Shown: piece by piece, positions 7,853 through 9,557 of the stretch
Numbering within the stretch: position 1 is the first letter of the stretch
How the letters are laid out: every line of letters starts with the position of its first letter
NCBI GenBank assembly: GCA_050742535.1
Contig: JBOGIQ010000234.1
Coordinates: forward strand, 1-9,557
Length of the DNA: 9,557 nucleotides
Direction: 5' to 3'
Origin: Gp6-AA40 sp050742535
Lineage (GTDB): Bacteria > Acidobacteriota > Vicinamibacteria > Vicinamibacterales > UBA2999
Translations under genes and position numbers: made by a program
The notes under the pieces: generated by a model
Database searches by the model: none
What the model saw: the letters and a program-made list of their open reading frames with translations, nothing else
What the model was told of the DNA's origin: nothing

Positions 7853-8859
7853 GCGCGCGTCGGGCTCGTCTGGAATCCGAACGAGGCCAACTCGGTTGCC
7901 GCAACGAACCTGGCTCGAAAGATTTGCGAAGAACTTGGGATTGAGCTGATCGAAGCGAACGCCGAAAACGCCACGGCGGCCGGTGAGGCCGGCGCATCGG
8001 TGCTGTCGCGACGCATCGACGCGCTGTGGATCAGCCCGGACGTCACGGTGGTAACGGCAATTGACGTGCTGCTGGCGGCGGCGAAGCGCGCACGCGTACC
8101 GGTGTTCACCTCGCTGCCGGGCAACGCGGAAAAGGCGCGCTGTTCGATCTGGGAGCCGACTACCTCGGCATCGGCCGCGTCCAGGGGGAACTTGCTGCGG
8201 ACGTCCTCGAGGGTCGCAATCCCGCGGCGGTCCCGGTCGAGAACCTGATGCCCGTGCAGCTGCACGTCAATCGCGTAGCGCTCGAGGGGCTGCGCGACCG
8301 GTGGCAGATTCCATCGGCAGTTTCCACGCGGGCCGACGTGCTGTTCGACGCGTCCGGCAGGCACGCGAAGCGGGTGCCTGCGGCGGTCTCCATAAAGAAG
8401 AAGACCGTCGATCTGATCGAGTACGTCGACTCCCCGAACGCGGAGCTCGCTCGCGAGGGAGTCATGGACGGACTGGCGAAATCAGGACTCGTCCTGGGGA
8501 AGGACTTCGACCTCCGCCGCCGCGTCGCGCAGGGCGACATGGCGACGCTCACGAGCATCATCGACACCACGCTGACGCAGGGTACCGATCTGATGATCAC
8601 CATCAGCACGCCGACGCTGCAGACGGCGCTGGCACGCGGCCGCGGCACGCCGCTCGTCTTCACGATGGTATCGAGTCCGTTCATCGTCAACGCAGGCAAG
8701 ACCGACACGGATCATCTGCCCTTCCTCACCGGGTCGTACCTCGATCAACCAGTGAAGGAGGTGCTCGAGCAGGACCTGACCGGCCGCTTCGAAGAGGTCC
8801 GCCGGCGCGAGCAGCTCGACGCGTCCGTTGCGCAGATGCTCAAGCGCGACTACGTCTGA
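7853..8859 (+). pseudogene. Broken tandem ABC_sub_bind (TrpX-like) substrate-binding protein gene
   Basis: Two adjoining frames encode pieces of one protein. From about 7853 to 8134 the frame gives ARVGLVWNPNEANSV, IELIEANAEN and RRIDALWISPDVTVVTA, then PVFTSLPGNAEK: the C-terminal lobe of an ABC_sub_bind domain. At 8134 the similarity shifts to the -1 frame and continues GALFDLGADYLGIGRVQGE, VPVENLMPVQLHVN and so on to the TGA at 8859. A second domain then begins (VDLIEYVDSPNAELAREG, RRVAQGDMATL, DLMITISTPTLQTAL, VVSS-type strand, TDTDHLPFLTG), which is an N-terminal lobe. The expected second C-terminal lobe is absent; the last 35-40 residues (from about DQPVKEVLEQD) do not fit the family. 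The first N-terminal lobe and signal peptide are also missing, and no ATG opens the first frame. Intact relatives are exported or lipid-anchored binding proteins for ABC importers. An internal ATG at 8248 could give a 203-residue product, but it would not form a complete binding fold. The single-base shift might be a sequencing error, but the two truncations cannot be. Confidence 0.8.
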
Positions 8860-8890
8860 GTCACGCGTCCGCAGCAGACGTTTCGCGCTG

Positions 8891-8920
8891 TTGACATCGC
8901 GCCGGCCCTTGTGGTTTTCT
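8891..8920 (+). promoter_or_regulatory. Candidate sigma-70-type promoter for the ABC exporter leader
   Basis: A perfect -35 hexamer TTGACA (8891-8896) is followed, after an 18-nt spacer, by a weak -10 TTTTCT (8915-8920). Transcription would start near 8927. A small inverted repeat GTGAA-A-TTCAC (8930-8940) sits at the expected start site and could be an operator. The -10 box is poor, so this call rests mainly on the -35 box and on the structured leader that follows. Confidence 0.35.
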
Positions 8921-8936
8921 GTGTTCATCGTGAAAT

Positions 8937-9007
8937 TCACCTTCGTCCCGGTGTATTCGGAACCGCTGGCGCGAATCGCCGGCATCCGGACCGGTGTACG
9001 CAGGTGA
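8937..9007 (+). ncRNA. Rod-like structured leader RNA, possible aptamer or attenuator element
   Basis: The stretch folds by hand into one long imperfect hairpin. From the base up: TCACCT/AGGTGA (8937-8942 with 9002-9007), CGT/ACG (8944-8946 with 8998-9000), CCGGT/ACCGG (8948-8952 with 8990-8994), TCGG/CCGG (8957-8960 with 8986-8989, one G-U) and the tip GCTGGCG/CGCCGGC (8965-8971 with 8977-8983, one G-U) around a CGAAT loop. That is about 25 pairs in 71 nt, broken by small internal loops. I see no protein-coding similarity here and cannot match it to a known riboswitch class. It lies between a possible promoter and a terminator in the leader of the ABC exporter gene. Confidence 0.45.
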
Positions 9008-9041
9008 TGTAAAGCCCGGCACTTTTTCCAACGTTTCCACC

Positions 9042-9082
9042 AAGGGCCATCACCTTCACCGAGGTGATGGCCCTTTTTCTTG
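9042..9082 (+). terminator. Strong rho-independent terminator directly before the ABC exporter start
   Basis: A perfect 14-bp stem, AAGGGCCATCACCT (9042-9055) with AGGTGATGGCCCTT (9062-9075), has a 6-nt loop TCACCG and is followed by a T-rich tract (TTTTTCTT, 9074-9081). The T-tract is on the plus strand only, so it ends plus-strand transcripts. It sits after the broken substrate-binding gene but ends only about 10 nt before the exporter ATG at 9092. It therefore may act as a conditional attenuator of that gene as well as, or instead of, ending upstream transcription. Confidence 0.9.
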
Positions 9083-9091
9083 TGTGCTCGT

Positions 9092-9557
9092 ATGACACCC
9101 ACCAGGCACAATCCCGCCGATCGTCGGCGCCTGAACGCGGCGCTGCGGCTGGTGCTGCGCCGCTACCTCGCACAGGTGCGCCGCTGGAAGGCCTACGCGG
9201 TTCCCGCGCTCCTGCTGCCCGCCGTCGGCGACGTGCTCACGATCTACGCGCCCCCGATCGTCATCGCGCGCTTGCTGGCGAGGTTCGGGCAGCGTGAGCA
9301 GGTGACGTTTGCGGAGTTCATCCCCTACCTGGCCAGCTTCGCCGGCCTGTGGATCGCCGGGCAGATCGTGTGGCGCGTCGCCGTCGCGGTGATCATCCGC
9401 GCCGAGATCCGCGCACTCGAGGCGCTGTATGTGGAGGCGATGGACGAACTGCTGGCCAAGGACCTCGCGTTCTTCCACAACAACTACGCCGGATCGTTGA
9501 CCAAGCGCGCGCTCGGCTTCGCCCGCCGCTTCGAGGACGTGTTCGACGTCGCTGCCT
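9092..9557 (+). CDS. ABC exporter, N-terminal part of the transmembrane domain (cut by window edge)
   Basis: The frame is open from the ATG at 9092 to the right edge: 155 codons plus one base, with no stop. A basic N-terminus (residues 1-33) precedes two hydrophobic segments, about 34-62 (VPALLLPAVGDVLTIYAPP) and about 76-102 (FIPYLASFAGLWIAGQIVW). After these comes FFHNNYAGSLTKRALGF (127-143), which matches the conserved FF-(D/H)-x-x-x-x-G-x-L-x-x-R segment after the second helix of MsbA-like exporters. A full-length member would be about 570-620 residues, with an ATPase domain after six helices; both lie beyond the edge. The substrate cannot be inferred. No Shine-Dalgarno is visible before the ATG because the terminator T-tract occupies that space. 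Translation may be weakly initiated, leaderless from a nearby start, or begin at a later in-frame start. Confidence 0.82.
   Translation, partial: MTPTRHNPADRRRLNAALRLVLRRYLAQVRRWKAYAVPALLLPAVGDVLTIYAPPIVIARLLARFGQREQVTFAEFIPYLASFAGLWIAGQIVWRVAVAVIIRAEIRALEALYVEAMDELLAKDLAFFHNNYAGSLTKRALGFARRFEDVFDVAA

Noticed and set aside
8129..8137. Programmed -1 frameshift in the substrate-binding gene
   Set aside because: The local sequence GGAAAAGGC lacks a proper X-XXY-YYZ slippery heptamer, and the gene is truncated at both ends, so a simple one-base loss or read error is more likely.
8911..8930. GTGGTTTTCTGTGTTCAT-type stretch as part of a dispersed repeat or mobile element
   Set aside because: It resembles T/G-rich phrases that occur widely in intergenic DNA, but there is one copy here, with no terminal repeats or target duplication.
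8482..9111. A minus-strand open frame (209 codons) across the end of the remnant and the leader
   Set aside because: No recognisable domain; it runs through the terminator and the structured leader and is antisense to family-like sequence on the plus strand.

Overview
The window is high-GC bacterial DNA, most likely from an Acidobacteriota genome, with Vicinamibacteria or a relative as my best guess. The main clue is a clear TIGR03435-type exported protein (6829-7722), a family greatly expanded in soil Acidobacteria. The other gene types and the coding style fit this. The assignment is inference; no rRNA or marker gene is present.

Layout. Positions 1-6689 hold a minus-strand run of four genes, read from right to left. 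They are: (i) a 738-residue STAS-domain protein fused to an APH-fold kinase-like domain (6689-4473); (ii) a 141-residue RsbW/SpoIIAB-type HATPase, joined to it by an ATGA stop/start overlap (4476-4051); (iii) a 1222-residue membrane protein with an ATP/ADP-antiporter-like N-terminus, a HEAT-repeat region and two degenerate cyclic-nucleotide-binding-like domains (4007-339); (iv) after a short gap holding a 7-bp tandem repeat, the start of a small exported protein that runs off the left edge (255-1). The first three look like one operon. A 139-bp divergent region (6690-6828) separates it from the plus-strand genes.

On the plus strand, the TIGR03435 protein is followed by a hairpin. Then comes a broken ABC-type (TrpX/ABC_sub_bind) substrate-binding gene: its first lobe is missing, it carries a one-base frameshift near 8134, and its C-terminal lobe is replaced by an unrelated tail. 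Last are a structured non-coding stretch (8891-9082) and the first 155 codons of an ABC exporter (9092 to the right edge).

Two things stand out. The STAS-kinase/HATPase/transporter-like operon combines partner-switching parts in an unusual way and may couple nucleotide or energy status to an anti-sigma-type switch. The leader of the ABC exporter has a possible promoter, a long rod-like hairpin and a textbook rho-independent terminator only 9-16 nt before the start codon. The 3' strand of the rod repeats the 3' arm of the terminator, so it could form a competing antiterminator. This is the layout of an attenuator or riboswitch, and I cannot match it to a known class.
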